A stretch of DNA of 47,473 nt from Opitutales bacterium (GCA_021772565.1 JAJFLR010000022.1:1-47473), one strand, 5' to 3'. Shown: positions 1 through 9,243, counted from the first letter of the stretch. Notes: generated by a model not told the origin, from the letters alone. Translations and numbers: made by a program.

Positions 1-117
1 TTATGAACAAATCCTAACGAAAAGTACAGGTAAAAAAATTGTAAAAAACATTCATATGCCCCATGTTGTTCACTAACAATACCTTGTGTATTGGATTAAA
101 TCAGTAAAATTGTATAA

Positions 118-288
118 AAAAACTTAGGAAAACGTGTTGAAAAATTACCTGACCTCAGCCACATTCACCGTCAGTTTCAATTTCGCAATAATCAATACGA
201 ACAGACCACCAGAAAAATAATTGAAGAAGAACGCCCGCCAATGATAACGATTCCGGCTTATCGCGAAAAATTTGGCTTGGCAGAATAA
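118..288 (+). pseudogene. C-terminal fragment of an unidentified gene
   Basis: A frame runs open for 56 codons to a TAA at 286, after a stop at 115, with no ATG, GTG or TTG near its beginning. The translation is charged and ordered-looking and ends in RPPMITIPAYREKFGLAE. It reads like the tail of a real protein rather than chance translation. The rest of the gene is absent upstream, so this is most likely a remnant at the edge of the defence island. I do not recognise the family. Bases 1-117 and 289-336 show nothing else I can support. Confidence 0.3.
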
Positions 289-336
289 TAATTAATTATG
301 TCTGACTGATAAACTTCTGTAGTAAGCATCTTTAAA

Positions 337-3300
337 TTAAACACTTTTTGCTTTACTTATTCTATTCCAAACTAGCCGACAGACTGCTCGATAAACTTCT
401 TTGCGTTCGTCCTCAGTAAGCTCTAATGCGTCAAAAACTATGGTGTCTAATTCTGCTCGATCTGGCAGTGGATTTGGCTCTTGTTTTTCAATAGGAATAT
501 CTGAATTCGGATAAATGCCGCATTCTTCGAAGATGGTTTTAATGTCTCGACTTAAAATCTTATTTTTAGGTAAAGATAATAAATTTGGCATCAAAACATA
601 TGAATCTGAAACCTCATAAACCATAAGGCTTCTCGGACCACCTCCACCACCTAAATCCCTTTTCATTACTTCACTCATAAAAGCGTAAATTGTTGAGTTG
701 CACACAAATTGATTACTTCGATCAAGATATGAGTAATACATACGACAATCAGCAAAGTAGTCTTCATTAGAAATAAATACTGCAAGTCTCTTTCTAATTT
801 CTTTTCCCCAGAACGTATTTCCACATACTGGTCCCAATTCGTACCAATACTTCCTCCCCTGAACACTTGGCACGGCACTCCAATAAACATTATTCTTCTT
901 TTGCGTTTCACCCCATTCAATATACTTTAAAGCATTTGTACCTTTCAGTTCTTCTTTGCTTTTATTACAAATAAAAATCTTATATTTCAAATCTTTAGGA
1001 TTAACTATAATGCTTTTACATTCACGTGGGCTTTTGATAACCGGCTTTAGAAATTCTGATTCAATCTGCCAATGTTGAATCTGCTCTTTTGTTAAATAGA
1101 AAAATTTATTCACCCCAGTTGTAATTCCACGGCGAACATCTGCTACATCACCAAGTTTAACTAATTTATTTTTGCCCTTCTCTAAAATCGTAAAAAATAT
1201 ATCAGGTGCGCGAAGATATTTTCCACCCCATTTGTCACCGATATATTTACCGGTCTGCATTTTAGTTTCGCTATCGTATTCTGTTCCACTTTCCCTTAGT
1301 TTTTTTGCAATTATCGGATAGACTCTAAATATATCATTACTCTCAACTTGTTTGGCATATTCAATTTGCAAAAGGTTTTCCGTAAAGATCGCCTCTTCAA
1401 ATGGTTTTTTTAAAGCAACAAATTTAACCATAAATTTTTCATCACTCTTTTTTTGCGGTGCGTGAATAATGGAAATAATTGTATTCACGTCGGCAGCCCC
1501 AAAACTCCTTTTGGCATGATTATCAATAATAAGATCAACCCGACATCTCTTGAGTAAAAAATCCTGCAGCCACACACCATAGCCTACATCCAGCCATGAA
1601 TTGGAACAGATATAAGTGTGAATACCGTTGCGATTAAGCAGACGTAACCCGCGAATATAAAAATAGGTGTAAAGATCGGACTTCGCGTTCATTTTGACTT
1701 TTGGCGAAAAATCATCAGGGAAATCAATTCTTACCATCTCCTGCAAATGTGTTTTATACTCCTTCTTATCTTTTATTTTACCGATTGGATCCTCAATGTA
1801 TTCCTGTCGGACATAGGGCGGATTGCCAATAATAAGATCAAACCCATCCTTTTCAGCAAATACCTCGGCAAATTCAATGCTCCAAACCAACGGTTTACCA
1901 CTGCTATGCAATACCGTTTCTTGCGCCTTAAGTTCAGCAATTTCGTCTTCAAGTTTTTTATTCTTTTCTTTATTAAACTCTAGTTCTTTTTGCTCTGGCT
2001 CAATAAGTTCTACAAAAAGCTCAAGATTTTTAACAGGGTTAATATTTTTTAATTTTCTTAGTTGTTCATTTTTTTCTTTGATTTCAATATTAAGGATTTC
2101 TTTATATATATCGAGTTCATTACGTTTTAGTTCCCATTCCTTTAATTCACTTTTATTATCAAAATATTGAAGTTTGAGATTTTTCAACTTAGTGATTTTT
2201 ACTTTTATGGACTGACTTAATTCCATATTGTGTCCGGAAACAGGGAAAGCTTTTGAACCTACACGTTGGATCAGAGAATCCCCTTGTCTGATTTTAAAAT
2301 CAAGGCTTGGTAAAATTGGTTCCAAAGAATTCCTTAAAGCATCCGGAGCATCGACAAATAAAGATAACCACAGACGAAGCTGGCAAATCCAAACCGCCCA
2401 CTCTTTCACTTCTACACCGTATAATGAGTCTTTGATAATTTGTTTTTTACGTTCATAAATATTTCTGTCATCAAGACCATATCGTTGCCTTAAAGATTGC
2501 TCAACATGATCCAATACTTGCATCATACCGACTAAAAAAGCACCAGAGCCAACCGCCGGATCACAAATTGCTAATTTTTGTAATTCGTCTAAAATTGCCT
2601 GAGCCTCCTTTTTCGAGAAACTGCCTTCTTTTTGGTCTTCCTCTTTACCAATTTCTTTGAAGAATAACTCATATAGATTATCTGCCTTGACCGGATTTTC
2701 TAAATTCTTCTGCAACCATTTGACTAGACTCAAACGGCATATTAAATCCACTTCCGTTCTCGGAGTATATACAGCACCATTCGCTTTATTAACCAAACGT
2801 TCAAAAATTATTCCTAAAAATTCCGGGTTGAGTTGCAAATCCTCATCATCAAGCGAATTTTCTTCTATGGTAAAACTATGTGCAAAAAGGAAACTAAAAA
2901 ACTGTTCGATTTCAACATCAGGAATAATCCAACCCTTATCGTCATAAGCAGGTTTTTCTTTAAATAATCCCCCGTTTAAATAGGGCGCCATTTGCAATTT
3001 ATTTTCAGTTTCTGGCGAGAAGTCATTATTACCATAAGCAACTTTTTTGCCTGGTTGAGAGTTTAATGCCTCAAAAAATAGCGGCTTTATCCAACGAGAA
3101 TAAAATTCATTTTTTCCAAATGATTTATCTTTGTACTCTCTAAAAAAACTTTGCACAAATTTCTCATCATCACCAATCCATTTTCTCTTTTGGATAAATC
3201 CGATGAAAACTGTCCTGATAATAAATAGTAGAACAAAATCCCCGGCACATTCCTCATCATCCATTTTGTTTACTTGTTTTGTTTTCTCAACAACCTTGTT

Positions 3301-3864
3301 ATAAATCTGAAAAAACTCATCATAAAATAAGTCAGTTACAGCAGTTATAGAGAATGCCTCTTTGATTTTGCCTAGACTAGTGAAATCGCAAATTCCAATC
3401 TGTTTTAAAAATGTTTTGTTTGTGATTTGAGCATCTGAACTGACAAAATAAGTAAACCGACGAAAAGCACTCCAATTCCTTTTTGTTCCAAAATAATTTG
3501 CGTAAATTAAACTGAATCGAAAATTTCCATTTAGGTCATAATATATAAATATACCAGCATCTGCCCGTTGCTTTTTTAATATTATTTTTGCTTTTTCGTA
3601 CTGGGCTTTTTTACCGGAACGCTCTGTCAAAGATTTTGAGGATTCAAATGCACAGATAATTAAATTTTGTCCTTCGGCTTTAAAATCTATTTCACCGAGC
3701 TTTATACCGTTTGTAAAACGATCGTCATCATAATGCTTCAATTCTTCTCTTCGTTGCCGAAACGAACGATTTTTGGCACGGAAAAATTGGATAAATTTAT
3801 CAATAGCAAAATCGTCGATGATAGTATTTAAAATATTATTCTTCATATATTTCAATATCACCAT
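337..3864 (-). CDS. Eco57I-type (IIG-like) DNA adenine methylase/endonuclease
   Basis: This 1175-residue protein should methylate adenine N6 in a target sequence and may also cut unmodified DNA. The SAM-binding motif CDPAVGSGAFLVG lies near residue 435 and the catalytic NPPY near residue 679, an arrangement typical of Eco57I-class gamma methylases. A charged segment with predicted coiled coil lies between them. A TaqI-like target-recognition region begins near residue 905 (LGDVADVRRGITTG). The N-terminal ~200 residues (EIDFKAEGQNLIICAFESS near residue 58) resemble the nuclease-like domain of large IIG enzymes, but I cannot assign a PD-(D/E)XK site with certainty. The ATG at 3864 has AAGGA about eight bases upstream and overlaps the toxin gene by 29 bases; an ATG at 3846 is the alternative. 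As last gene of the operon it probably provides modification and specificity for the helicase-nuclease at 4931. Confidence 0.88.
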   Translation of the reverse strand: MVILKYMKNNILNTIIDDFAIDKFIQFFRAKNRSFRQRREELKHYDDDRFTNGIKLGEIDFKAEGQNLIICAFESSKSLTERSGKKAQYEKAKIILKKQRADAGIFIYYDLNGNFRFSLIYANYFGTKRNWSAFRRFTYFVSSDAQITNKTFLKQIGICDFTSLGKIKEAFSITAVTDLFYDEFFQIYNKVVEKTKQVNKMDDEECAGDFVLLFIIRTVFIGFIQKRKWIGDDEKFVQSFFREYKDKSFGKNEFYSRWIKPLFFEALNSQPGKKVAYGNNDFSPETENKLQMAPYLNGGLFKEKPAYDDKGWIIPDVEIEQFFSFLFAHSFTIEENSLDDEDLQLNPEFLGIIFERLVNKANGAVYTPRTEVDLICRLSLVKWLQKNLENPVKADNLYELFFKEIGKEEDQKEGSFSKKEAQAILDELQKLAICDPAVGSGAFLVGMMQVLDHVEQSLRQRYGLDDRNIYERKKQIIKDSLYGVEVKEWAVWICQLRLWLSLFVDAPDALRNSLEPILPSLDFKIRQGDSLIQRVGSKAFPVSGHNMELSQSIKVKITKLKNLKLQYFDNKSELKEWELKRNELDIYKEILNIEIKEKNEQLRKLKNINPVKNLELFVELIEPEQKELEFNKEKNKKLEDEIAELKAQETVLHSSGKPLVWSIEFAEVFAEKDGFDLIIGNPPYVRQEYIEDPIGKIKDKKEYKTHLQEMVRIDFPDDFSPKVKMNAKSDLYTYFYIRGLRLLNRNGIHTYICSNSWLDVGYGVWLQDFLLKRCRVDLIIDNHAKRSFGAADVNTIISIIHAPQKKSDEKFMVKFVALKKPFEEAIFTENLLQIEYAKQVESNDIFRVYPIIAKKLRESGTEYDSETKMQTGKYIGDKWGGKYLRAPDIFFTILEKGKNKLVKLGDVADVRRGITTGVNKFFYLTKEQIQHWQIESEFLKPVIKSPRECKSIIVNPKDLKYKIFICNKSKEELKGTNALKYIEWGETQKKNNVYWSAVPSVQGRKYWYELGPVCGNTFWGKEIRKRLAVFISNEDYFADCRMYYSYLDRSNQFVCNSTIYAFMSEVMKRDLGGGGGPRSLMVYEVSDSYVLMPNLLSLPKNKILSRDIKTIFEECGIYPNSDIPIEKQEPNPLPDRAELDTIVFDALELTEDERKEVYRAVCRLVWNRISKAKSV

Positions 3865-4210
3865 TTCGAATATCCTTATTCAGCATTCGTAAGTATTTTT
3901 TCAATTCAGTTCGAAACACCGTATTTTTTATACTTATATTACTACCGATTTTGTCATTTTTACTTCGGTAAAAAAGAAAGAAACCGTCGCCAGATTCAAC
4001 ATCAACGAGAAACACAACTCGACGAGTGCCATGGACAGTGGTAGCATAGATTTTTATCAACTTTGACCCGGCAGGAAGAGATTCTCCTTTTATAGTAGAA
4101 TAAATACCTTTGCCAAAAGCAGTTATTATAATCTCAAAATCCCGAGGTGGAATTAATCCCTTTTTAAACTCTTTTTTTCTAATGCTTGTTGCGATGACGA
4201 TTGCACCCAT
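3836..4210 (-). CDS. RelE/ParE-superfamily toxin
   Basis: The 124-residue basic protein has the small beta-rich pattern of RelE/ParE-fold toxins. The most telling stretch is RRVVFLVDVESGDGFFLFYR followed by SKNDKIG, with a Lys/Arg-rich C-terminal helix. RelE relatives cleave ribosome-bound mRNA, but activity cannot be read from this sequence. It starts five bases after the RelB-like antitoxin stop, and its last 29 bases overlap the methylase start, so it is translated inside the restriction operon. That placement suggests a co-regulated addiction device rather than a chance neighbour. The subfamily is uncertain. Confidence 0.7.
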   Translation of the reverse strand: MGAIVIATSIRKKEFKKGLIPPRDFEIIITAFGKGIYSTIKGESLPAGSKLIKIYATTVHGTRRVVFLVDVESGDGFFLFYRSKNDKIGSNISIKNTVFRTELKKYLRMLNKDIRNGDIEIYEE

Positions 4211-4215
4211 AAAAA

Positions 4216-4458
4216 CTATCGTTTGTGCTTACGCCAGTTTTTTACCACTGAGTTCATTTCCACCTGTATTTCATCATCTACAGGAATTTCAGATACTTCG
4301 TAGCGCGGCAACTCTAATGAAAATGGGATGCTGCGTGTTTGAACAATCTTTTTCATATAGAGACGAATGGCTGTAGGCATGTCCAAACCAAGAGACTCAA
4401 GCACTTTTTCCGCAGCAGTCTTGTCTGCATCTTCGATTCGAATTTGAATATTTTTCAT
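4216..4458 (-). CDS. RelB/DinJ-family antitoxin
   Basis: This 80-residue protein begins MKNIQIRIEDADKTAAEKVL and continues with LGLDMPTAIRLYMKKIV and a PFSL element. That is the ribbon-helix-helix signature of RelB/DinJ antitoxins, in which the N-terminal strand binds DNA and the C-terminal acidic tail wraps the toxin. The C-terminal part (VDDEIQVEMNSVVKNWRKHKR) fits a toxin-binding segment. It lies directly upstream of the RelE-like gene and three bases downstream of the BRO-N pseudogene. Proteins of this family usually repress their own promoter, but no separate promoter is evident here, so expression may come from the whole operon. Confidence 0.82.
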   Translation of the reverse strand: MKNIQIRIEDADKTAAEKVLESLGLDMPTAIRLYMKKIVQTRSIPFSLELPRYEVSEIPVDDEIQVEMNSVVKNWRKHKR

Positions 4459-4461
4459 ATC

Positions 4462-4934
4462 TTAAAACGTATGCAAAACACATGCGTTTTGCAAGAATAA
4501 ATTCATAGACTCTTTGGCTTTATACAATGCCCTTGTTCTTTTAGTCGCCAGTTCCGGATCCTCTATTTCCTGAACTCTTTCATAACCAACACGCGCAAAC
4601 CAAAGCTTTAAAGGCTCTGCTTTAGGTGAGGGGATAGACTGGATGAGACGGAAAATGCCTTCTGTGTGCCAGCAATACATTATTTGTATTCCTCCAGAAG
4701 TATCCACTTCCAGCATAAGGGGTGGTACAAATTGTACCCCCCCCCTTGTTTAGTTAATCTTGCAAGTTCCCGATCTCTTTGCTTTATTCGTTTAAAATAT
4801 TGTGCGGGATCAGGTGAATCAGTAAGCACCTTTACCACATCATTAACCACAAACCACCACTCATTTTGGTAAATAGTTTTACGTATCTCCTTCCTGCGAA
4901 AAATTGCAATCTTGGTTGGTTGATTTTTATTCAT
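4462..4934 (-). pseudogene. Frameshifted BRO-N / prophage antirepressor-like gene
   Basis: Two overlapping frames together give one BRO family N-terminal domain. The upstream frame (start 4934) reads IAIFRRKEIRKTIYQNEWWF, then VVNDVVKVLTDSPDPAQYFK, and stops at about 4680. The downstream frame continues with GGIQIMYCWHTEGIFRLIQS and PSPKAEPLKLW, then VGYERVQEIEDPELATKRTR. The frames meet at a run of nine C on the plus strand (4737-4745). Seven or ten residues in that run would restore one frame. The C-terminus also diverges after RALYKAK, where relatives normally continue, so the gene may be truncated as well. The ATG overlaps the helicase stop in an ATGA junction. BRO-N proteins are DNA-binding domains common in phages and in toxin or restriction loci. 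Decay and phase-variable switching are both possible. Confidence 0.8.
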
Positions 4935-7900
4935 ATTTTTCGGTTTTCAATAGCGATAATAATTTCTTTGGAAAGATCGTGTTGCCGTTGTTTTTCTTTT
5001 AATAGATAGTCTTCGCCTATCTCCTGCTTTAGTTTTGCTATTTCTTCCACAGTTTTTTTGTTATTATCAATATTACTGAAATTCAGATTCGCAATACGGC
5101 GTAATGTGAAATCCGACAAGGTTCCAAAATCAATAATATCCTCACGTAAGGTTCTTATGAAATCCATCTGTTGCAGCATTTCCTGCCAGGGTTTCGAGAT
5201 GATGCTTTTGAGATTGTTTAAGGCCTGTTGTTCGAGACTCTGCTCATTGTTTGGGATAGTCTTCTGTTCTCTTCGAGTCCTTATTCTCCCATAAGATTCC
5301 CAAAATATATTGCTAAGCGTTAAGGCTTTCTCGCTTTTATCACATGCGATATGGTCAAATATTTCTTCTAATGTTATATCGCGAATTTCATTTTTTTTGT
5401 TGTCGCCACAATTAAGCGCGTGAATGTACATGCGGCCTTTTTTTATAAAAACCAGCAGCTCATTCTCATTATAAAGCTTGGCCACTTTAACTCGCGGCGG
5501 AAATTTGCCGATATCACTTACCATATCCGGGTATTTTTTTTGTAGTTTTAGAAATATCCTTAATGCTTTGGTATAAAATGCTTCATCTTCCAATGAGTCC
5601 GGGTTTGTTTGAATTTTTTCGAAAAGGCCGGCAGGAGTCGGATCTTCGTCGACATCAAAGATTTTAGCATCTTCTCCCAATGCATTGTGAATGAGAAACA
5701 TTTTCTGCTCAGCAATTTCCCGACTCTTAACAATGGTGGCGCCTTTTTCTGTCGGGAAGAAATTCACTAAATAGAGTTCGTTAAAGACTTTTTTACTGAT
5801 GCGATTGATCCGACCAACACGCTGTATAACTCGGACAGGATTCCAGGGAATGTCATAATTAATAACCATACCCGCACGATTTAAATTATAGCCCTCAGAA
5901 ATTTTATCAGTCGCAAGCAAAATGTCATAATTATCTTCCTGTTCATCACAGGAAGCATCAAAGTTTTTATTGATATGAATAATTTTATTTGCCGACAGAT
6001 GTTTGCCCACTACTAAAAGTCTTTTGCCAAACTTACCTTTAAGAACTTTTTCAAGATAATTTACCGTGTCAGTATATTCAGAAAATATAATAATCTTTCT
6101 CTTAGGTTCTCCTTGTATTGGGATTTCATTCAACACATCATTTATATTTTTCACCAGGCAATCGGACTTAGGATCATTCTTTACCAAATCCAATCGTCCT
6201 AGCTCATTTAATATTGTACCAAATAAGTTCAGGTCAGATTTTATATCTGCGATGAAATCATCCTTATTAAGGAAATCATTAACTTCATAAATTCGATTAT
6301 TTTTGGGATAATCACCCTCACGCAACTTTTCGGCAAATTCTTCAAGTTGCTGTTCAATTTCCTCGATCTCAAAATCGTATATTTTTTCTAAAAGCGACCG
6401 GTCGAGAATGTATTTTCCTGTCTTTTCTATAAACGCTAAAACAATCGTGGTGATATACTGGAAATTTTTTATACTCTGTTCAAACGATCCAAAAGAGCTT
6501 TCAAATCGTTTGACGATCAAACGCCGCATAAATTCATACAAGTTCTTTTGCTGTAAATATTGAAAATTTTCTTTTTCGCTTAATTTTTCTTCGTAAATTT
6601 TCCCACGTTCCACTTCGTATTCAAATGGCCTATAAATTGCGCCTTTAAATTGACCGCCTAGATCTAGCTCGCCAAAATAGTCATCGATAATCCGGTCATA
6701 GAATTTTGATTGTGATTCAGATAATTCAAAATACCACTCTCGAGGATCATTTAACATTGAGAGATGTTTAACTTCATTTTTGTAGAAAGGATTATTTTGC
6801 AAGTCCAAACGGTTTCTTCGAATTGTAATCGGTTCAATAACATCTCTAATTTGTTTTGCCAGGTGAAGTGATCGTTGTTTTACCAAGTCGAAATTAATAT
6901 TCCTGTCGCCAAACATGGTTTCGTAATAATTATCCGCCTTTATTCTCTTGTTTTCATTTGGCGAGTCCCAATATTTTCTAATATAACCCAAACGGTCAAA
7001 CGCCCCTTTAAAAAGCTTGAATTTATCGACAAGGTTATTTTCCAACGTGATAGCAGATTTTTTTGGCGTAATGAATAATTTCAGCAAGGACAAAATGTCT
7101 GCCGGTCTATTATTGAAAGGAGTAGCGGTAAGTAATAGCACAATTTTGTTACGACAAATATTTTTTAGAAACTCATAATTTTTTGTGTCTTGATTCCTAA
7201 AACGATGTGCTTCATCGATAATTATAATATCAATATTTTGTGCTTTTTTAACAAATTTATTAATATTTTCGAGATCACCAGTCGACCTAACTTCCCAACC
7301 ATATAGCTCAAACTCTTCTATATATTTTTTCCATCCGGAATTTTTGTTCTCATCACCGACTAATCCCGGTGGACAAATTACAAGACCTCTTTTTCTAAGT
7401 TCTTTAACAATACAGCAAGCAATAACTGTTTTTCCCAATCCAACAACATCGGCGATTATTACACCATTATTTTTTTCAATAATTGCTAATGACTGTTTCA
7501 CCGCATCCAGTTGGTATTGATACGGAGTATACCCATTATTTTCCAAGAGAATTTTGAGTGAATCACAAATATCCTTTTGCTCAAAGGAGTCCAAATATGT
7601 TTTCAAGACCAAAACATAGGCCTCAAAAGGAGTTATTTCTTTTACAAGAGTTTCATTCTCAACAGTTTCAATAAGCTTAGTTTTAATTTCATCATCTTCG
7701 GTTATTTTTACAGCATCATTCCATAACGCGTCAAAATATTCTTCAGCTTTTTCAACTCCATAATCACTGATTTCAACATTAAACTCTTCCTGCGTTGTAA
7801 GTCCTGCTCGAGTTAAGTTGCTACTTCCTGTTATGAATAAATTTTTTCTACCTATCTGCCCCTCTTCAAGTTTAAATATATATAATTTTGCATGATTCTT

Positions 7901-8287
7901 ATTATAGGTTTTTCGTATTACTAACTGATCTTTTTTGACCAATTCGATAAAAAAACTAACTTGCTCGTAAAATTCCTCAGTATCAAACTCATCGTTGTTC
8001 ACAGCACTCTTGACTGATTGCAAAAATTTATAGCTTCTTTCCTCATCAGACAATTGATGCTCTGGATCAGCTAATTCGAGTATGCCCCTGTTTGTCTTAT
8101 CGACATTTAAACCAACGAGTATGTTTATTTTGGTATTTGGATTTTTTTTTAATCCGTCATATAATTCATGAATACCTGAAAAATAAAAGAATCCTACCAA
8201 AAACTTTAACTCATCACTTTTCGCTATAAGCTCGATTAGACGATTTTTTAAATTATCCGATTCACTGTTTGTAATAAAGTTTTTCAT
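4931..8287 (-). CDS. PLD-family nuclease fused to SNF2-type DEAH helicase
   Basis: The 1118-residue protein joins a phospholipase D-like domain (about residues 1-190) to a superfamily 2 helicase. The PLD part shows a single H132-A-K134 motif followed by GSSNLTRAG (154-162), as in HKD nucleases that dimerise to form the active site. The helicase part has a Q-motif region at 253-260, Walker A GLGKT (283-287), DEAH (358-361), LLTATPF (385-391) and motif VI QRVGRINR near residue 820. The long insert between the RecA lobes resembles SNF2/RapA proteins. It is first in the operon with BRO-N, RelBE and the Eco57I-type methylase, which suggests an ATP-driven translocating nuclease of a restriction system. 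DISARM uses separate PLD and helicase proteins and other partners, so this is not canonical DISARM. Confidence 0.88.
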   Translation of the reverse strand: MKNFITNSESDNLKNRLIELIAKSDELKFLVGFFYFSGIHELYDGLKKNPNTKINILVGLNVDKTNRGILELADPEHQLSDEERSYKFLQSVKSAVNNDEFDTEEFYEQVSFFIELVKKDQLVIRKTYNKNHAKLYIFKLEEGQIGRKNLFITGSSNLTRAGLTTQEEFNVEISDYGVEKAEEYFDALWNDAVKITEDDEIKTKLIETVENETLVKEITPFEAYVLVLKTYLDSFEQKDICDSLKILLENNGYTPYQYQLDAVKQSLAIIEKNNGVIIADVVGLGKTVIACCIVKELRKRGLVICPPGLVGDENKNSGWKKYIEEFELYGWEVRSTGDLENINKFVKKAQNIDIIIIDEAHRFRNQDTKNYEFLKNICRNKIVLLLTATPFNNRPADILSLLKLFITPKKSAITLENNLVDKFKLFKGAFDRLGYIRKYWDSPNENKRIKADNYYETMFGDRNINFDLVKQRSLHLAKQIRDVIEPITIRRNRLDLQNNPFYKNEVKHLSMLNDPREWYFELSESQSKFYDRIIDDYFGELDLGGQFKGAIYRPFEYEVERGKIYEEKLSEKENFQYLQQKNLYEFMRRLIVKRFESSFGSFEQSIKNFQYITTIVLAFIEKTGKYILDRSLLEKIYDFEIEEIEQQLEEFAEKLREGDYPKNNRIYEVNDFLNKDDFIADIKSDLNLFGTILNELGRLDLVKNDPKSDCLVKNINDVLNEIPIQGEPKRKIIIFSEYTDTVNYLEKVLKGKFGKRLLVVGKHLSANKIIHINKNFDASCDEQEDNYDILLATDKISEGYNLNRAGMVINYDIPWNPVRVIQRVGRINRISKKVFNELYLVNFFPTEKGATIVKSREIAEQKMFLIHNALGEDAKIFDVDEDPTPAGLFEKIQTNPDSLEDEAFYTKALRIFLKLQKKYPDMVSDIGKFPPRVKVAKLYNENELLVFIKKGRMYIHALNCGDNKKNEIRDITLEEIFDHIACDKSEKALTLSNIFWESYGRIRTRREQKTIPNNEQSLEQQALNNLKSIISKPWQEMLQQMDFIRTLREDIIDFGTLSDFTLRRIANLNFSNIDNNKKTVEEIAKLKQEIGEDYLLKEKQRQHDLSKEIIIAIENRKI

Positions 8288-8549
8288 ATTTCTGTAGATA
8301 TAATTCTCTTCATTCGAAATATTATTTACGTATTAATAGAAATTGCTGTTATTAAGGAATCCTTAATAATTAAATCCACACTCAAAACTTTCAATTTAAA
8401 AAATATTACTTTTTATCATTTCTGAAAAATCCATCTAAGTCTGTAATCACAGTAAAAATTTTAACCTTTTTAAAGCTGGCTTAGAACTAGTAGTTTAATT
8501 CTGCCAAAATACATTTCCCACTTGAATGAATTTAATCCTATGTTACAGT

Positions 8550-8574
8550 GGTAGAATACAGAAATAAATCTACC
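8550..8574. promoter_or_regulatory. Inverted repeat upstream of vapBC, candidate operator
   Basis: GGTAGA at 8550-8555 and TCTACC at 8569-8574 form a perfect 6-bp inverted repeat with a 13-base spacer, ending ten bases before the antitoxin start codon. VapBC complexes commonly bind such repeats over their own promoter. I see no convincing -35/-10 pair beside it. The remainder of the 8288-8584 gap holds no gene; it must contain the divergent promoters for the restriction operon and this pair. Confidence 0.35.
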
Positions 8575-8584
8575 TATAAAGAAA

Positions 8585-8845
8585 ATGACATTAAATATAA
8601 AAAATCCTGAAGCTTATCAACTTGCACAGGAACTATCTAAAGCAACCGGGAAAACAATGACATCTTCAATTATTGATGCATTGAAAGACAAACTTGATAG
8701 GGTGAATAAAACGCATTTAAGTCATCACAACACATTAGCTGAGTCTCTTGATGAGATTGCACTTCATTGTGCTTCTTTACCTCATTTAGATGATAGATCT
8801 TCTGATATGATTATAGAGTATGACGAAAATGGGCTACCCGGATAA
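8585..8845 (+). CDS. vapB: VapB-type antitoxin (Rv0623-like)
   Basis: This 86-residue protein begins MTLNIKNPEAYQLAQELSKA, followed by TGKTMTSSIIDALKDKLDR. That pattern is typical of the Rv0623-type VapB antitoxins, which bind DNA through the N-terminal part and neutralise a PIN-domain toxin with the C-terminal part. The stop codon lies six bases before the toxin start, so the two are co-transcribed. The acidic C-terminus (DDRSSDMIIEYDENGLPG) fits a toxin-wrapping tail. The pair is divergent from the restriction operon. Confidence 0.85.
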   Translation: MTLNIKNPEAYQLAQELSKATGKTMTSSIIDALKDKLDRVNKTHLSHHNTLAESLDEIALHCASLPHLDDRSSDMIIEYDENGLPG

Positions 8846-8851
8846 ATTGAA

Positions 8852-9238
8852 ATGGTAGTCGATACGTCAGCACTTTTAGCAATATTGTTAAACGAACCAG
8901 AACGATCAGATTTTAACCAAAAAATTGGGTCTGCCAACACATGCATTATTTCATCTGGCACATACCTGGAAACTTGTATCGTAATTGAAACCCGTTTGGG
9001 TTACGAAGGGATGCGTGATCTTCGCTATTTCATGGAAACCGCAAAAATTGAAATTATTGCTTTTGATTCATATCACACAGAAATAGCCAGACGAGCATAT
9101 AATAAATTTGGCAAAGGAAAACATCCAGCCGGATTAAATTATGGAGATTGTTTTGCCTATGCTTTAGCCTCAACTACCGATCAACCTTTGTTGTTTAAAG
9201 GTAATGATTTTTCACAAACAGATATTAAAAAGGCTTAA
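8852..9238 (+). CDS. vapC: VapC PIN-domain ribonuclease toxin
   Basis: The 128-residue protein is a PIN-domain toxin that should cleave RNA in a metal-dependent way. The acidic PIN residues are visible: D4 in VVDTSALLAIL, a Glu in GTYLETCIVIE, and Asp residues in NYGDCFAYALA and LLFKGNDFSQTDI. Its length matches the family. It follows VapB with a six-base gap and ends five bases before the convergent mgtE stop. It appears intact. Confidence 0.88.
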   Translation: MVVDTSALLAILLNEPERSDFNQKIGSANTCIISSGTYLETCIVIETRLGYEGMRDLRYFMETAKIEIIAFDSYHTEIARRAYNKFGKGKHPAGLNYGDCFAYALASTTDQPLLFKGNDFSQTDIKKA

Positions 9239-9243
9239 ACCGC

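Noticed and set aside
337-8287. Canonical DISARM or BREX
   Set aside because: No DUF1998 helicase, DrmB, PglZ or BrxC-like protein is visible; only methylase and PLD-helicase parts are present.
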